NCBI GenBank assembly: GCA_050084985.1
Contig: JBITNC010000001.1
Coordinates: 162,316,001 to 162,380,000, forward strand
Origin: Nageia nagi
Lineage: Eukaryota > Pinophyta
Reading direction: 5' to 3'
DNA: 64,000 bases
Of the stretch, positions 35,878 to 47,089 are shown in pieces. Made by a program: the position numbers and the translations under genes. The notes under the pieces were generated by a model that saw only the letters and a list, made by a program, of their open reading frames with translations, was not told the origin of the DNA and made no database searches. Every line of letters starts with the position of its first letter. Position 1 is the first letter of the stretch.

Positions 35878-36265
35878 TAATTGACTTCCCCTACTCAACG
35901 AATACCTCTTTTAACTTCCCAGCCATGACATGATGACACCACCATGGAGACTCGTAAAAGTTGTGTGAAGTCTATCAACAGTGAGAGGAGTTTCATGTTA
36001 GATTATTACAATTAGTGTTTTAATAAAAAATGTATTATGTATGATTCATGAATTAACTTCCCCTACTCAACTTGAACACCTCTCTTAACTTCCTCAACCA
36101 TGGCTTGACAACATCACCATGTAGACTCATGGAGGTTATGTGAAGTCTATGAAGCACCATGCAGAGTCACGAAGGTTATGTAAATTCTATGAATAGTCAG
36201 AGGGGTTTTAGGATAGATTAATATTGTTACTTATTAGTGTTATAAATTAAAAATGTATTATGTAT
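35878..36265. repeat. two-copy tandem duplication, about 180-bp unit
   Basis: Both copies begin ttcccctactcaac (35,886 and 36,058). They share the cttcc..agccatg block, the caccatg.agactc block, the gtgaagtctat block and end in aaaatgtattatgtatgat. The second copy has an extra internal repeat of the agactcatggaggttatg block. Confidence 0.75.
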
Positions 36266-36269
36266 GATC

Positions 36270-37150
36270 TATGATTCATGAAAATGAAAGGTTTGGCTGA
36301 TAAGTTATCTTTGGTACTTGCTAATCAATGCTTTGATATGAGAATAATGGAAGATCATTGATCCATCAATCATCAATTTGATCGCAACTATCACTGGCAA
36401 AAGTAGTGCATATCAATTATAAAGAATCATCATGAGGATACATGAATTTACATTTTATAATATATTAACTATAATTTATATTTAATATATATTTTAATTT
36501 TAAAATTAATCTGTAAAAGTTAGCTTTGAAGTTTACCCTTTTTTTTTTAAATTTAAAGTTTAACATGACCCTTAAACTATGAAAAAGAAATTTAAATAAC
36601 TTAAGTACTTTTTTTTTTTAGGAATCATCCTTATTTGAAGAGTAAGGCTTCAAATTTGATCTGAGTTTTCTACCTTAAAAAGAATTGTTTCAGACAAAAT
36701 GATTTATCGTTAGCGGTGTCCACTATTCATGGATCACAATTGTCATCCAAAGTTTCCTATACCAATGACTGCCCATTGCTTTCCAAGTCCCAATTGTTGC
36801 TAATTTCCTTTCATTATCCCTTATTTTGCCTTTGTCCCATGCAAGGTTGAAATTTGACATTCTCCTTAACTAATCATTAAATTTTTAATGACATTTTCAA
36901 TATTTTAATGCCCATCAAAATATATTTAATTTTCTTATTATTTTTTAAATACATTAATTATATAATAAATATATATTTTAATTAAATTAAATATAAATAT
37001 TTTTAATTATAATAATATACTTTAAAATTTTATTTATATATACCTATATATATATTAAAAAATTTATGTTTTATTATTATTATATCTACATATTTTTAAC
37101 CGTAAAAAATGTTTAAAAACCTCAAAAATGTTCAATACGCGCGTCAAATT
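36270..37150. other. AT-rich intergenic region upstream of TIR gene 1
   Basis: Includes long A/T runs (36,460-37,110), a poly-T at 36,541 and 36,609, and no reading frame. Confidence 0.5.
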
Positions 37151-37154
37151 TTAT

Positions 37155-37250
37155 TCGTCTCGGAAGGATGTAGGGGTGGTTTGTTTGATTATTTTATTCG
37201 TCTAGGAAGGATGTAGGGGTGCTTTGTTTGATTATTTTATTCTTTTTTTC
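37155..37250. repeat. two-copy 49-bp repeat in the TIR gene 1 upstream region
   Basis: ggaaggatgtaggggtg followed by tttgtttgattattttatt occurs twice, at about 37,162 and 37,205. A third version lies downstream of TIR gene 2 at 50,886-50,950. Confidence 0.75.
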
Positions 37251-37339
37251 TTGTTTAATTATACAAATCCACATTAAGGTAGGCAGAGGTGTCTCGGAAA
37301 TTTAATGGATGATGGGCAAAGGAATCTCGCTCTTTTTCC

Positions 37340-37348
37340 CTATATAAC
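37340..37348 (+). promoter_or_regulatory. TATA box of TIR gene 1
   Basis: ctatataac stands out in a locally GC-richer segment about 830 bp before the first recognised coding exon and about 200 bp before the first leader splice donor. It is a plausible core promoter. No counterpart was found at the matching place before TIR gene 2. Confidence 0.5.
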
Positions 37349-37384
37349 GAGCTTCAATGAAAAGGCAATATGTAGCATTTAAGA

Positions 37385-38168
37385 AGCGAGGTGAAAATAG
37401 GAGGGAAAGTCTTTTCTTTGGTTTTAGTATTTAGAATTGTTGCTTGAGTGAAATTGTCTATGGAGTATTCGTGGTTTGTAGTCAATAATACCTCCACTTC
37501 CTCCTTCGTTAAGCTGGAATGACAGGAGCAAATCTGATTTGGTTTTCAGGTGAGTTTGATACTTCGCCATGATATCTTAATTTTTCACAGCTGATTGGCC
37601 ACGCCGCTTTACGCTGGAGTCTGCGCTTTCGGGAAAGATACGACAGGGTAGCAGACCGCCTACGTCTCAGACCCATTTCGATGCCAAATCAATACAATTG
37701 GTTTTCAGGTGAGTTTCCTGCTTCGCCTTTAAATCTTCCTTTTTCACAGCGGCTTTTAAGACTGCTTGTTTTCTAAACTATATCTCCTTCTGGTCGCAAG
37801 CTTGCGTTTTAAACTAGAACTCCTACTCGCAATCGCAAAGTTGAAGTTCTATTTTGATTATTTACTTTTCTAACGTTGGGATTGTAGTGTCTTGGAACGT
37901 TTTACACTGGGTAGATCGTGAATAGAAATTGGCTAGAGGAAACAAAAGATATTGTAGGAAATGAGTAGCAGATTGATTTATAGCCAAAATCCGCCATTAC
38001 TGTTGTTCAAAACTAATACATTCTCTTTTTCTTCTGGCTTCAAACTGTATGGTGCTACTTTTTATCCAGAAGTAAGATTTCAAACGAAACGGATGGGATA
38101 AAATACCCCTGATTTACCTATGGATTGGTATGCGAATTAATGTTTAAAATGTTCTTCAATTGTTGTAG
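37385..38168 (+). other. 5' leader and first intron of TIR gene 1
   Basis: Two ggttttcag|gtgagt donors, at 37,549/37,550 and 37,708/37,709, could each splice to the acceptor ttgttgtag ending at 38,168. The first ATG in this stretch (37,460) opens only 20 codons. The region matches 48,480-49,317 before TIR gene 2, including the ccacgccgctttacg block. Whether a leader exon contributes the start codon is unresolved. Confidence 0.5.
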
Positions 38169-39090
38169 ATAAAAGACGACGAAAAGAATGGCCCGGCGAC
38201 TTTCAAGGATGTTTCGTCTGCAGTTCCCGTCTTGCAGAGTGGAGAGGGCAGAGAACAATCTGAACGTGCGTTCCAAGGCCATCCAATTGGCTGGGGAAGA
38301 ATGGAGGTTTTCAACACATTCGTACGATGGATTTAATTCCAATTTCAATATTCTTCAAAATTAATGTTGATCATCTTATCCACCATTTTGTTCATAAAGT
38401 CTCTTATTGTCGTGTAGATTATATGTTTGATGATTTTTCTGTGTGAAGTTCTTATTGAAATTGAAGTTTGTTGGCAGTGCCGTTCAACGGAGAAAAGATT
38501 ACGGGGCAGACAAAGATGTGTTTCTTAGTCACAGTGGGAAACAAAAAAATTTCGTACGTCAGCTTTATCGAGACCTATTGAGAGAAGATGTTTCCTGTTT
38601 CTTCGACGAGGCCTTGCCACTTGCCCAGAAGTTTCCTGTTCTTATGTTTAAAGCTGCGGAAACATGCAAAATAGCAGTTGTGGTTCTATCCAAGGAATTT
38701 ATTCGTTCAAAGTGGCCAATGCTCGAAGTCTTAGCTTCTATTAGCGCCATTAATTCAGGCAAAAATGCCAACCTTAAACTGCTGCCCATATTCTTCGTGA
38801 TTAACCCAAGGGAACTGTCTCAGCTCACACAAGACAGTCCAGAATGGCAGAAGTTGGAGGAAAGATTTGACATAAGAGGTAAATGGGAAGATGCTCTAAA
38901 TGAAGTTCGCTCCATTAATGGATTGCTCTTCAGGGAAGATGAAAATGAAGTGGATTTCGGAGACAAAGTTGTGAAAGCAATCTGTTGCCTCCTTAACCAA
39001 ATCATAAATGAAAGTGAAGTGCATTTCAAAGACAAAATTGTGAAAGCAATTTGTCGACTCCTTAAGCAAATCAATGTGTCTATTCCTTAA
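38169..39090 (+). CDS. TIR gene 1: TIR-domain protein without NB-ARC (two exons seen)
   Basis: Exon A is 38,169-38,321 (51 codons, open, frame starting IKDDEKNGPATF; contains Met in MEVFNTF). A 145-bp intron follows (donor GTACGA; acceptor ttgaaattgaag), then exon B at 38,467-39,090 (207 codons plus stop); all junctions are phase 0. Exon B is a TIR domain: KDVFLSHSGKQKNFVRQLY, SCFFDEALPLAQKFP, AAETCKIAVVVLSKEF, WPMLEVLASI (aligns with the conserved Glu used for NAD cleavage in plant TIRs), and LLPIFFVINPRELS. TIR domains act in immune signalling. No NB-ARC or LRR follows, so it is TIR-only (TX type). A C-terminal 22-codon near-duplication repeats DKVVKAICCLLNQI as DKIVKAICRLLKQI. The true start codon is uncertain. 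Confidence 0.8.
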
Positions 39091-39440
39091 GTATTATTTT
39101 TCTTAAACTTCCTATTATGTTCAGGTTGTCCATGGGTTATTATTAGCCGACATGAAAGCTATATTTTTCAACTTAAGATGTTTCAAGATGCTTTTCTTTT
39201 AATATTGTAGTTCTGCTATGTCATGTGATGAATTCGCTGTGTTACAACTTTGTCAATTATGGCTAAACAAATATATATGTTATGGATACAATGAATTGAA
39301 ATTCAACATCTCTAAAACATGTACTAATAGATGTATATTTTATGAAAATATAAAAAAGTAAGATAGTATTCTATTTTTTTTAAATATAAATATATTTTTG
39401 AAAAAACTTTGTTGTATTTTCAATGATTTTACAAGGTTTG
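39091..39440. other. 3' flank of TIR gene 1
   Basis: AT-rich with no gene. Polyadenylation would occur here; several aataaa-like and tatgtt motifs exist, but none is decisive. Confidence 0.4.
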
Positions 39441-41190
39441 ATTAATAGGGATTTGGGTTTGGCTAAAGATTAGGATTTAGGGGTTACATTTAAAAGGGTT
39501 AAGGGTTACAATTAAGGTTTAAACCTTAAAGGTCATGGCTAAGGTTTGATTTTGAGGTTATGATTAGGGTTATGTTTATCGTAAGAAATTTTAGGATTAA
39601 AGTTATGATTAAAAATTTTAGGTTTATACTTTTTTTAAATAATATAAATTTTTAATTTTAGAATAATATATAAATTTTATTAGAATTTAATAAAATTTTA
39701 ATTTTAAAATAATATACTGTTTATAAACTTTTAATTTATATATTATAATTTATAATTTTAATTTTATAAGCATTAGGGGTTTATGTAAAGGGTTAGGGTT
39801 TTGGGATTATGGTGTAGGGTTATGGTCATTATTTAAGGGTTAGGGGTTAAAGTTTAAGGGTTAGGGGTTGGGGTATAAGGATTAAGTTTTAAGGGTTACA
39901 ATTAAGGTTTAAGGGTTACAATTAAGGGTTAGGGTTTAAAGGTTAGAAGTTAGGGTTAGGGTTTTAAAATAGTATAAATTTTAAAACAAAAAGGGTTTTG
40001 AGTTAGGGGTTAAGATATAAGGGGTTAAGGGTTATGGTTAGGATTTAAGGGTTAAGGATTATAGTTAGTGTTAAGGGTTTGGGTTAGAGGTTAGGTTTTA
40101 AGGGTTACAATTAGGGTTTAATGGTAAGGGGTTAGGGTTTAAGGGTTAAAAGTTTGAGTTAAGGTTTAGTGGTTAGGTTAACTAAAGGTTATAATTATGT
40201 TAGGGGTTTGGGTTTATGGGTTAGGAGTTTGTATTTGGGTTAGGGTTAGGGTTTGGGGTTAAGGTTAGGGTTAGGGTTTAGGAGTTAAGGTTCAAGGGTT
40301 ATAGTTAGGGTTTAAGAGTTAGGTGTTACGATTAGGAGTTAGTGTTTAAGGGTTACATGTTAGGGTTTGAGGTTAGGGGTTGGGGTTTGGGTTTAAGGTT
40401 TAGTGTTTGGGGTTATGGTTATAAATTTTGGGGTTATAATTTTTTAAATAATATAATTTTTAATTTTAAAATAATATATAAATTTTATTAAAATTTAATA
40501 AAATTTTAATTCTAAAATAATATAAATTTTATAAACTTTAGAATTTTATATATTAAAGTTTATAAATTTTAATTTTAAAATAATAAGGGTTTAGGTTAGG
40601 GGTTAGGGTTTGGGGTTATAGTTAGGTTTATGGTTACAATTTAGGAGTTAAGGGTTGGGTTAAGGGTTATGATTAGGGGTTATAGTTTAAGGTTTAGGGA
40701 TTTATATTTGGGTTAAGGATTAGGGTTTGAGGTTAGGGTTTAGGATAAGGGTTAGGGTTAGGGTTTAAGAATTAAAGGTTATAGTTAGGGTTTAAGGGTT
40801 AAGGGATAGGTTTTAAAGGTTAAGGGTTTGGGTTAAGGGTTAGGTTTTAAGGGTTATAATTAGGGTTTAAGGGTTAGGGGTTAACAGTTAGGGCTTAAGG
40901 ATTGACGGTTATAGTTAGGTATATGGTTTGGGTTAGAGGTTAGGTTTTAAGGATTACAATTAGGGTTAGGGGTTTAGGTTAAGGGTTAGGCTTTAAGAGT
41001 TATGGGTTTGTATTTGGGTTAGGGCTTAGGGTTAGGATTTGGGGTTAAGATTAGGGTTAGGGTTTTGAGTTAGGATTTAGGGGTTAAGGTAAGGGTTATA
41101 GTTAAGGTTTAAGGTTAGGGGTTAGGTTTTGTGGGTTACAATTAAGGTCTAAGGTTTAAAGGTTTGAAATATTTAGGGTTAAGAATTTGT
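39440..41190 (+). repeat. degenerate interstitial telomere-like array
   Basis: About 1.7 kb dominated by variants of TTTAGGG/TTAGGG on the plus strand (agggtttaagggttaggg, gggttatggttaggg). It is punctuated by two similar AT-rich spacers of about 140 bp at 39,635-39,772 and 40,437-40,588, each reading through aatataaattttattaaaatttaataaaat-like text. Spacer-to-spacer distance is about 800 bp, a higher-order repeat. Unique and repeat sequence on both sides shows that it is not a chromosome end. Confidence 0.85.
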
Positions 41191-41428
41191 ATAAATATCC
41201 TACAAAAATAGCAAAAAAACTAAAACATGGAAAATATAAACATAGTAACAATAGTGAAAACCATGAAATTAAAACTCAAATGATCACACAAAATTATACA
41301 ATACTCTACGATTATTATAACCAAACAACTTAGTACTCAAATTGAGAATATATTCCATCAAAACTCTTACAAATAGACGTAAAAGAAATTATATTTTAAG
41401 CATAAATTTTAGAATACAAATACTTGTA
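41191..41428. other. spacer, no gene seen
   Basis: AT-rich sequence between the telomere-like array and the PPR-derived array. Nothing recognised. Confidence 0.4.
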
Positions 41429-42124
41429 TTAGAAATTCATGCACACACCCAATTCAAGGTTTATGGATATTTTGGAAGTGAAGTTTGAAGCTTCCTCAAG
41501 ATAGCCTACATGAACCATAATATTTGATTTGCAAGCACTAAGTAGACACATGCACACCCCAAATTTAGGGTTTATGGGTATTTTGGAAATGAAGTTAAAA
41601 TCTCCCTTAATATAGCCTACCCAAATCATAACATTTGATTTACAAGTACCAAGTAGACACATGCACACATCCAATTCAGGATTTATACATATTTTGGTAG
41701 TGAAGTTCAAAGCTCCCTTAATATAGCCTAAATGAACTATAATATTTAATTTGCATGCACCAAGTACACACATGCATACATGTCCCATTTTAGGGTTTAT
41801 GGGTATTTTGGAAATGAAGTTCAAAGCTCCCTTAAGATAGCTTGCATGAACCATAAAAATTAATTTACATGCACCAAGTACACACATGAACACACCCATT
41901 TTAGGGTTTATGGGTATTTTAGCAATGAAATTCAAAGCTCCCTTAATACATCCTACTTGAACTTTAACATGTAATTTACATGCACAAACTACACACATGC
42001 ACACATCCATTTTAGGGTTTATGGGTATTTTGGCAGTGAAGTTCAAAGCTCCCTCAAGATAGCCTGCATGACTAAGAAGGTTAACAATGCATATATAATG
42101 ATTAATCCTATGATTGCAAGACAT
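41429..42124 (-). pseudogene. tandem array of PPR E-type motifs in one open frame (231 codons)
   Basis: A single uninterrupted minus-strand frame from MSCNHRINHYICIVNLLSH through about six units of 37 residues (111 bp). The units are AGYLEGALNFTAKIPINP..., GCIKGALNFIAKIPINP..., SYLKGALNFISKIPINP..., GYIKGALNFTTKICINP..., GYIKGDFNFISKIPINP..., and a partial GYLEEASNFTSKISINL. The opening and unit match the end of plant PLS-class PPR proteins (HY.CMVDLLGRAG.L.EA..FI.KMPI.P....W..LLGACR.H), where this stretch normally occurs once. The rest of the PPR protein is absent. This may be a minisatellite born from a PPR pseudogene; the intact frame over 693 bases is unusual for the neighbourhood. Expression is unknown. 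Confidence 0.7.
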
Positions 42125-43130
42125 GCATAAAATAAAATATTGTAGAGACTTTTAATCAAATGCAATTATCAGGTGTAAAACTAGCTATATGAACAAACAC
42201 TATACTTTAAGTATCAAATACCCGTACAAAATTGGTAAGTTAATGAAAACATGCTTGTAATACTTAAAAATTGTTCAATTTAGAAATATAAATGCTATGT
42301 TATCTTACCTCCACTCTAAAGGTTGGATGTCACCTCCCTAGGACAACATGTACAAAAAATCATGAATTAGATAAGTCAAGGCCAGCTACATTTAGAACCT
42401 CTCAATATATGTATCATAATTATGCTTCAGCATTGTTCATAATGTTACCATACAACCAACTTGGGTGCTTCAAACATATGATATGAAATCATCCAAGTCT
42501 ACCATATGATAGGAAATTATTGAATTTTAAGCTATAAGGCTTGGGAATTATTTGATGCAAATATAATTTCTACAATCTTTCATTTTGGGCATATCTTAGA
42601 TCATTTTAGGCATTTTATCAAATAACTCATGGGTCCAATGTATCCATTTTGTGTATATCCTATGATCATTATATTCCATGAAAGTATGTTTGCATTATGT
42701 TGTATATATCATATGATAATTATAGTTTATGAAATTGTATTTGAAAAAATATCTTTGGAAGCTAGTTGCATTTTGTAGTAAATGTAATAGTCATTTACTG
42801 GCAAGATGTAGCTTGCATTCAGATATGGTTGTAAATGCCTTAACAACATGAGTGAATATTATTTCATTATCCCTAAGATGCATCATTACATAATTATGCT
42901 CATATTCCATTAGTCTAATAATGCTCTTATCTCCCCAATTTTAGCAGAGCCATCAGTCAGTGTTAATTATCAAGCAACACTAAACCTATCATTGATGCAA
43001 AATAAATATGAGATCCTAACTTAGATATTTTTCAAATATTAGGGGGAAAATAGAAACTACCATCTTCATCCTATTATCATTCTTCAAAAATTATCAGTAT
43101 GAAACATTGTCTAAGGTTACTATAAGAAAA
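42125..43130. repeat. mosaic repeat sequence with short dispersed units
   Basis: Contains blocks shared with 45.8-46.7 kb and 58.3-59.9 kb, e.g. cataatgttaccatacaacc (42,440), and the atatgatatgaaat..tcca unit. Plus-strand frames here are antisense to PPR-like debris and are not genes. Confidence 0.55.
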
Positions 43131-44330
43131 AATGGGTAAAACTAATCATGAGATGACATCCTGATAAGTCTGTTAGCTTAAATTCTATATCATGATAACA
43201 TGCATACTATTATTTTCCATGAATTTTGAATTGCATTGCTTCAACCATACAAGGGGAGAAATGTATCATGCTAGAAATGCAATAAAAATATTTACATGAG
43301 GTTAGCCATAGATAAATATACACATATAAGATTTCAACCCTTAAATTAACATTTTAAATTTACTTTAGGACTCCCAAAATTTGAAGACCTTTATTTCCAT
43401 AGAGTGATTCCAAATCAATGATACCATAAATGCTTTACTTGCTAAGTATAACCCTAAAATTATCATCAATATAATGATAGTAGATTGATCATGATTACCT
43501 ATGGTAATTTGGATTGCAATCACAAGGAAAAGGGAAAATGAGACAAGAGGATTATACCCAATTTTAAAGTAATTACTAAGTCAACCCTCAATCTAAGAGG
43601 AAGAATCCAACCACTATTACCAATGATGGTATTAGCCTAAATCAAGAAGCAATAAAACCCTAAATTTTGATAACATATCCACTTCATATTTAAGTTTTGA
43701 ACAAGAAATTAATGCATAAAAATATTTACCTACCACTTCAGAGGTGTTAAAGAGGTGAACCTTGTAGTCCTCAAAAAGAAACTTAAACTCAATATAACAT
43801 AGATGAGGTACCTCTACATTGTGCTCCTATATCAATTTCACCTCCCAAATTCAACCTTGATAGTCCCCTTTCATTGTAAAGGAAACCATATTTATATTCC
43901 CTATCAAGGTATTCCTTAGAAAGGATAAATGCATCACATAATTGATGCCCATTAGTTGAAACTCCATAATTTTAGTGCAGGATTCTTAAATATCTACTAA
44001 GGTGAACACAATAGAAATTATGTTCGAATGAATATCTCTTAATGTAAGATACATCTTATAGTTAATGTAATGGTGATTTACTAGATTTGACAAGATGTAG
44101 TGTTTAAAGATATTCATTACACCACATGGTTGTAAATACTTGAATAGCATGAGTGACTCTTATTGCATTATCCTTGAGATGCATCATTACACAATTATGC
44201 TTACATTCTCAAGCCTTGTATATTCTTCCACATTTTGCATACATATCTACAGAAATTTTTCAAAATATCTATTTTGTGTGTACTTTGCAATCATTGCAAA
44301 CCATGAAACTATTATGATATAGGCCATGAA
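43131..44330 (-). repeat. dispersed repeat copy A (inverted relative to copy B at 60.96-62.1 kb)
   Basis: Read on the minus strand, it matches 60,960-62,105. Shared landmarks are cacaaggaaaagggaaaatgagacaag (plus-strand text at 43,519; its complement near 61,680), the gtgaaccttgtagtcct block near 43,755, and the aaaggggactat block near 43,872. Its PPR-like part (near 44,330-44,200) reads as in the DMYAKCGRIHKA motif. Copies are diverged (perhaps 75-80% by eye). Confidence 0.65.
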
Positions 44331-44549
44331 ATGAAGGAATCCACAACATGTTCCATTGTTCAACATAGAAATTTACATGTTATTTTGACTTACCTCTATA
44401 ATAATCACAATAAGATATAAAGGTTGGATTTCTTTTCGCCATGATAACATGTTCAAAATATCATGAATTAGATAAGCCAAAGCTTCTACATTTACAGGCT
44501 CTTAGTAGATATATAGTAGTTATGCTTTACCATTATTCATGATGTTACC

Positions 44550-44765
44550 ATGCATATCATGAATTGCATATCCTCTGATAATTTCATTCCAAGAAATTGC
44601 ATTTGCATCATGCATCTTGTCAAACAATTTCTAGGCCTTATGTATTCTTCCACATTTTGTATACATGTCTATGGGCCTTTTCCAAAAAACCCATTTTGTA
44701 TGTATCCTAAAATCATTATAGACCATGAAATTATTTATATTTATTATATACCATGAAACTATTTG
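44550..44765 (-). pseudogene. PPR motif fragment
   Basis: The minus strand reads EKAHRHVYKMW-type text. In another frame the PPR phrases DMYTKCGRIHKA, then LFDKMHDANAISWNEIIRGY and AIHDMHG appear between 44,690 and 44,560. The same phrases occur at 60,795-61,000 on the plus strand. Frames are interrupted. It belongs to the dispersed PPR-derived repeat family. Confidence 0.55.
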
Positions 44766-44992
44766 CATCATGCAATGCAATTCATGCTCAATAGGATCAC
44801 ATTACTTATTTTCCATTCTATGAGTGTATTTGGCATTGAATTCAAGTGATTCATCATATTCAAGAGTTTAATATTGTTAATAAAGATATACTTTTAAGTA
44901 GAAAAACATTGCTTGCCTTGGCATAGATCAAAGTTAACTTTTACCTTTATTTATGATTTTGCTAGTTTTAAGAATATTTTTTGTCAAGCATT

Positions 44993-45440
44993 ATGGACAA
45001 AGCATGGTTACATGTAGCTAGAAATAGTGAGCAATATTCTTGTGGAGTTGATAAATTCATTAAATTTGTAAAAAATAATTCAATGGATCATAAAAAAAGT
45101 AGATGTCTATGTCAAAAGTGCCATAATATAGAAACTTTTGGTTTTGAGGAGGTTTGTGCGTGCCTATTTGGTATGGAATTGAAAGGACATATAACTTCTT
45201 TAATATGCATGGAGAGGAACCATTAGGTTATTATGCTCACTTGAATACAATATTCAATATTTATATTCATCATTATGTAATATTTTGCAATCATCTTTAA
45301 ACTATTATTCTTTGTTTTAGTTTTAGGGAGATGAATCGAAGAATAGATTTTGTTGAATTTCATATTACTCAAGATAATAGCACAAATGATGGCTACATTC
45401 AATACATACATAAGAATATTGAGGGTACATTTATGGAAGC
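44993..45440 (+). pseudogene. CACTA (En/Spm) transposase-associated domain fragment
   Basis: An ATG at 44,993 opens MDKAWLHVARNSEQYSCGVD, then FIKFVKNN, SRCLCQKCHN and GMELKGHITSLIC. This follows the transposase-associated N-terminal domain of CACTA elements (MDKSWM...Y..GV..FL.FA......IRCPCKKC.N......V..HL...GF..GYT.W). The paired CxC..C cysteines are kept. The frame stops at 45,225. Downstream text to 45,440 could be a second exon (MNRRIDFVEFHITQDN) but is not recognised. No transposase core or CACTA termini were found. Confidence 0.65.
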
Positions 45441-45936
45441 ATAAATGGTATCTTAGTAGCTTGTATAATCATAAAAAAGGAAGTGTTCGACCAACTTACC
45501 ACTCTTGGACTAGTTTTTAATGCTTAGAAAATTTTTGGGTTGAACAGTTATTTTACTTCTTCATGACAATTTTTGGATCATATGGTGTATTTAAAACATT
45601 TCATATCACATGTCATCATTTAAATATAAGTGTAAAAATATTCAAATCATATTCTCTATAATTATGCTCAATTAATTTAAATATGCTCAAATGTTTGAAA
45701 TATGTTTATCATAATATATTTGTTTTTGCCAACTTACTACTTTTGAACTAGTTTTTGATAAATTTCTAGGTTGAATAGTCAACACTAGCTACATTGACAA
45801 GCTCTCAATAGATATATCATTATTATGCTCAAACATTGTTCATAATGTTAACCACAAAACCAACTTGGATCCTTCATATCATTTCTTATAATGGTGCATT
45901 TGGATCATTTTATATCATTATTTAGATAATTTCATG

Positions 45937-45938
<2 letters not shown>

Positions 45939-45990
<52 letters not shown>
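45939..45990. repeat. (AT)n microsatellite
   Basis: About 26 uninterrupted AT units, inside a copy of the dispersed repeat. Confidence 0.95.
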
Positions 45991-45993
<3 letters not shown>

Positions 45994-46059
45994 TGTACTT
46001 AGATGATTTTTCCTATATTATTGGAGCATTTAGATCATTTCAATATGTTGCACTTGTAA

Positions 46060-46300
46060 AAATTGAATAGTGATTGCTCAATTCGACTAGGCCATCCTTC
46101 AAGAATCCATGGCTAACACTTTGATTGGCCTCACTATGATTGAGCTCGAGTGCCTCATGAAACCGATGATGGAACAGATTGGAAGCATTCTCCCAATTAT
46201 GCCCTTTTTTCTTTATTAATTTAAGATGCAATAGTTTTAAGTGGTCTACTTGGTCCTTGTAAATCAAAGTATTGTGGTAGCAATACTATAGAGCATATTT
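46060..46300. repeat. dispersed repeat segment, first of three copies
   Basis: The block gaatagtgattgctcaattc, then ccatggctaacactttgatt and cctcactatgattgag, recurs at 46,942-47,035 and 59,935-60,030. After it, the block gtctacttggtccttgtaaatc resembles the PPR E-type unit (CLLGAC codons). Confidence 0.6.
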
Positions 46301-46423
46301 GACTCATTTATAGAGAACACTTGAATTGTTTAAGCATAATTATGTGATCCTTGAACATAATAGTGGCATTCTTAATCATTTGAGAATATTTGAATCTTAT
46401 TGAGCTTCTTCAAAAAATAGTGT

Positions 46424-46650
46424 TTGCATCATGCATCTTGTCAAACAATTCATAGGTCTTGCATCATTTGTTTGTATCTTGCAATCATTGCATACAATGA
46501 AATTATGTTTTCATATCATGCATCTTGTCAAATAATTCCCATGCCTTACATCATGCATCTGTGTAAAAGTCCACAATTTCCTATTATATGGTGGACTTGG
46601 ATCATTTCATATCATATGTTTAAAGCATCTAGGTTGGTTGTATGGTAACA
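46424..46650 (-). repeat. PPR-derived dispersed repeat with inverted unit
   Basis: Includes tgcatcatgcatcttgtcaa twice (46,424 and 46,514) and, at 46,590-46,655, the complement of the cataatgttaccatacaacc unit seen at 42,440 and 58,850. Plus-strand frames here are antisense noise. Confidence 0.5.
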
Positions 46651-46829
46651 TAATGGTGATACATATGTTGAGAGCTTCTAATTCATAATGTTTTGAGCAT
46701 GTTCTCTTGGGAAAAGATATCTTGTCATGCTTATTGTGGAGGTAAGATAACATAGAATTTAAATTTATGGGTTGAACAGTTGGAAAGTATTACAAGCATG
46801 TTTTTACCAACTTACCACTTCATCATATG

Positions 46830-47040
<211 letters not shown>

Positions 47041-47055
47041 GGATGGTGTAACTTG

Positions 47056-47085
47056 GAAGCATTCTTTCAAATGAAAGAATGCTTC
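47056..47085. repeat. perfect 14-bp palindrome (hairpin)
   Basis: Arms gaagcattctttca and tgaaagaatgcttc with an aa centre: a 30-base cruciform-forming site. The sister copy near 46,170 has only the left arm. Confidence 0.85.
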
Positions 47086-47089
47086 TAGG

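Noticed and set aside
38118-39074. Minus-strand frames opposite TIR gene 1 (and 49,763-50,026 opposite gene 2)
   Set aside because: Shadow frames of the TIR coding exons; both copies show them only because the sense sequence is conserved.
39440-41190. A true chromosome end
   Set aside because: The array is degenerate, contains AT-rich spacers and has non-telomeric sequence on both sides.
42292-44756. Plus-strand open frames at 42,292, 44,140 and 44,550
   Set aside because: They run antisense to PPR-derived debris and have no domain of their own.
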